Shown: positions 63,505 to 64,000 of the stretch, in pieces | Layout: every line of letters starts with the position of its first letter | Position numbering within the stretch: the first letter of the stretch is position 1 | Origin: Megascapheus bottae | Taxonomy: Eukaryota; Chordata; Mammalia; Rodentia; Geomyidae | Reading direction: 5' to 3' | NCBI GenBank assembly: GCA_024803745.1 | Contig: JANJXV010000024.1 | Location: 19,539,927-19,603,926 of the forward strand | DNA: 64,000 bases | Program-made: the position numbers and the translations under genes | Notes under the pieces: generated by a model | The model's database searches: none | The model's input: only the letters and a program-made list of their open reading frames with translations | Told to the model about the DNA's origin: nothing

Positions 63505-63766
63505 GATAATATTTTTAAGATGTGCAAAAAAAAAAAAAAAAGGATTGTGTATGACAAATGCTTATGAAACAGCTAAATAAAAACTGTGTAGAAAATGCAT
63601 ATGCATTGATGATCACAATGGAAACCAGCAAGCACTGGCAGGACCACAAAAGCCAGCCAGTCCTTCGCGTGGGGCAGGCACTCAGGAAGTACAGGTAGGA
63701 ACGGCATGGCAGGATCTGCACTAGACTTTCCCCCTCTAGACTTAGTGCTTTGTGTTCTCTGTTTCT

Positions 63767-63957
63767 TGCCATCCTGGGGCTGGAACTCAGGGCCTGGGCA
63801 CTGTCCCTGAGCTACTGTTGTTCAAGGCTAGCACTCTACCACTTGAGCCACAGCATCACTTCTGGCTTTTTCTGTGCATGTGGTACTGAGGAATCGAACC
63901 CAGGGCTTCATGTATGCTAGGCAAGCACTCTACCACTAAGCCATATTCTTAGGCCCT
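63767..63957 (-). mobile_element. IDL-Geo SINE
   Basis: GCCATCCTGGGGCTGGAACTC to AAGCCATATTCTTAGGCCC; GAGCTACTGTTGTTC subtype. Confidence 0.92.
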
Positions 63958-64000
63958 AAAATCAGAGTTTACCTTCTATTTGCTTGTTCCATGTCCAACT

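Overview
This is mammalian, almost entirely non-coding nuclear DNA. No bacterial-type genes, CRISPR arrays or operons are present. The repeats point to a rodent of the superfamily Geomyoidea (kangaroo rats, pocket mice, pocket gophers). Dozens of copies of a dimeric SINE occur whose left half is an ID-like tRNA-derived monomer and whose right half is the Geo monomer (motif order: GCCAGAAGTGG, TGGCTCAAGTGGTAGAG, GCCTTGAG, GACAGTGC, GAGTTCAAGCCCCAGGACTGGC, A-tail). That is the organisation published as IDL-Geo and reported as restricted to Geomyoidea. An equally abundant second family joins a 7SL/B1-like left half (GGCTCACGCCTGTAATC ... CTACTCAGGAGGCTGAGATC) to a GAGACTCTTATCTCCAATTAACC linker and the same Geo right half; I call it B1-Geo here as a working label.

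The only gene part I can support is one first coding exon on the minus strand at 36690-36831, inside a CpG island of about 1.5 kb (about 36170-37715). It has a strong Kozak ATG and encodes 47 residues ending in a hydrophobic signal peptide, followed by a consensus CAG/GTAAGC donor in phase 1. The gene is therefore a secreted or membrane protein read toward lower coordinates. I do not recognise which gene it is. All of 1-36689 would then be first intron, since I found no second exon, and 37.8-64 kb would be upstream intergenic DNA (or part of an unseen neighbour).

Layout: 1-36 kb is presumed intron with dense IDL-Geo and B1-Geo copies, MIR, L2, old L1 3' UTR and MER5-like relics, and microsatellites often grown from SINE tails. 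36.1-37.8 kb is the CpG island. 38-64 kb has still denser SINEs, two solo class II (ERVK-like) LTRs in opposite orientation at 48.2-48.6 and 51.0-51.4 kb, two U6 snRNA pseudogenes (43.2 and 57.5 kb), short L1 3'-tail insertions, and an AT-rich tract with decayed L1 ORF2 matter (59.5-60.9 kb).

The most interesting pattern is nested insertion. Five separate retroposon insertions sit at the same nucleotide of the B1-Geo linker, and three more cluster at one A-rich point of the Geo monomer. Nearly all long ORFs in this window are translated SINEs, microsatellites or CpG-island shadows. I found no convincing undescribed biological system.
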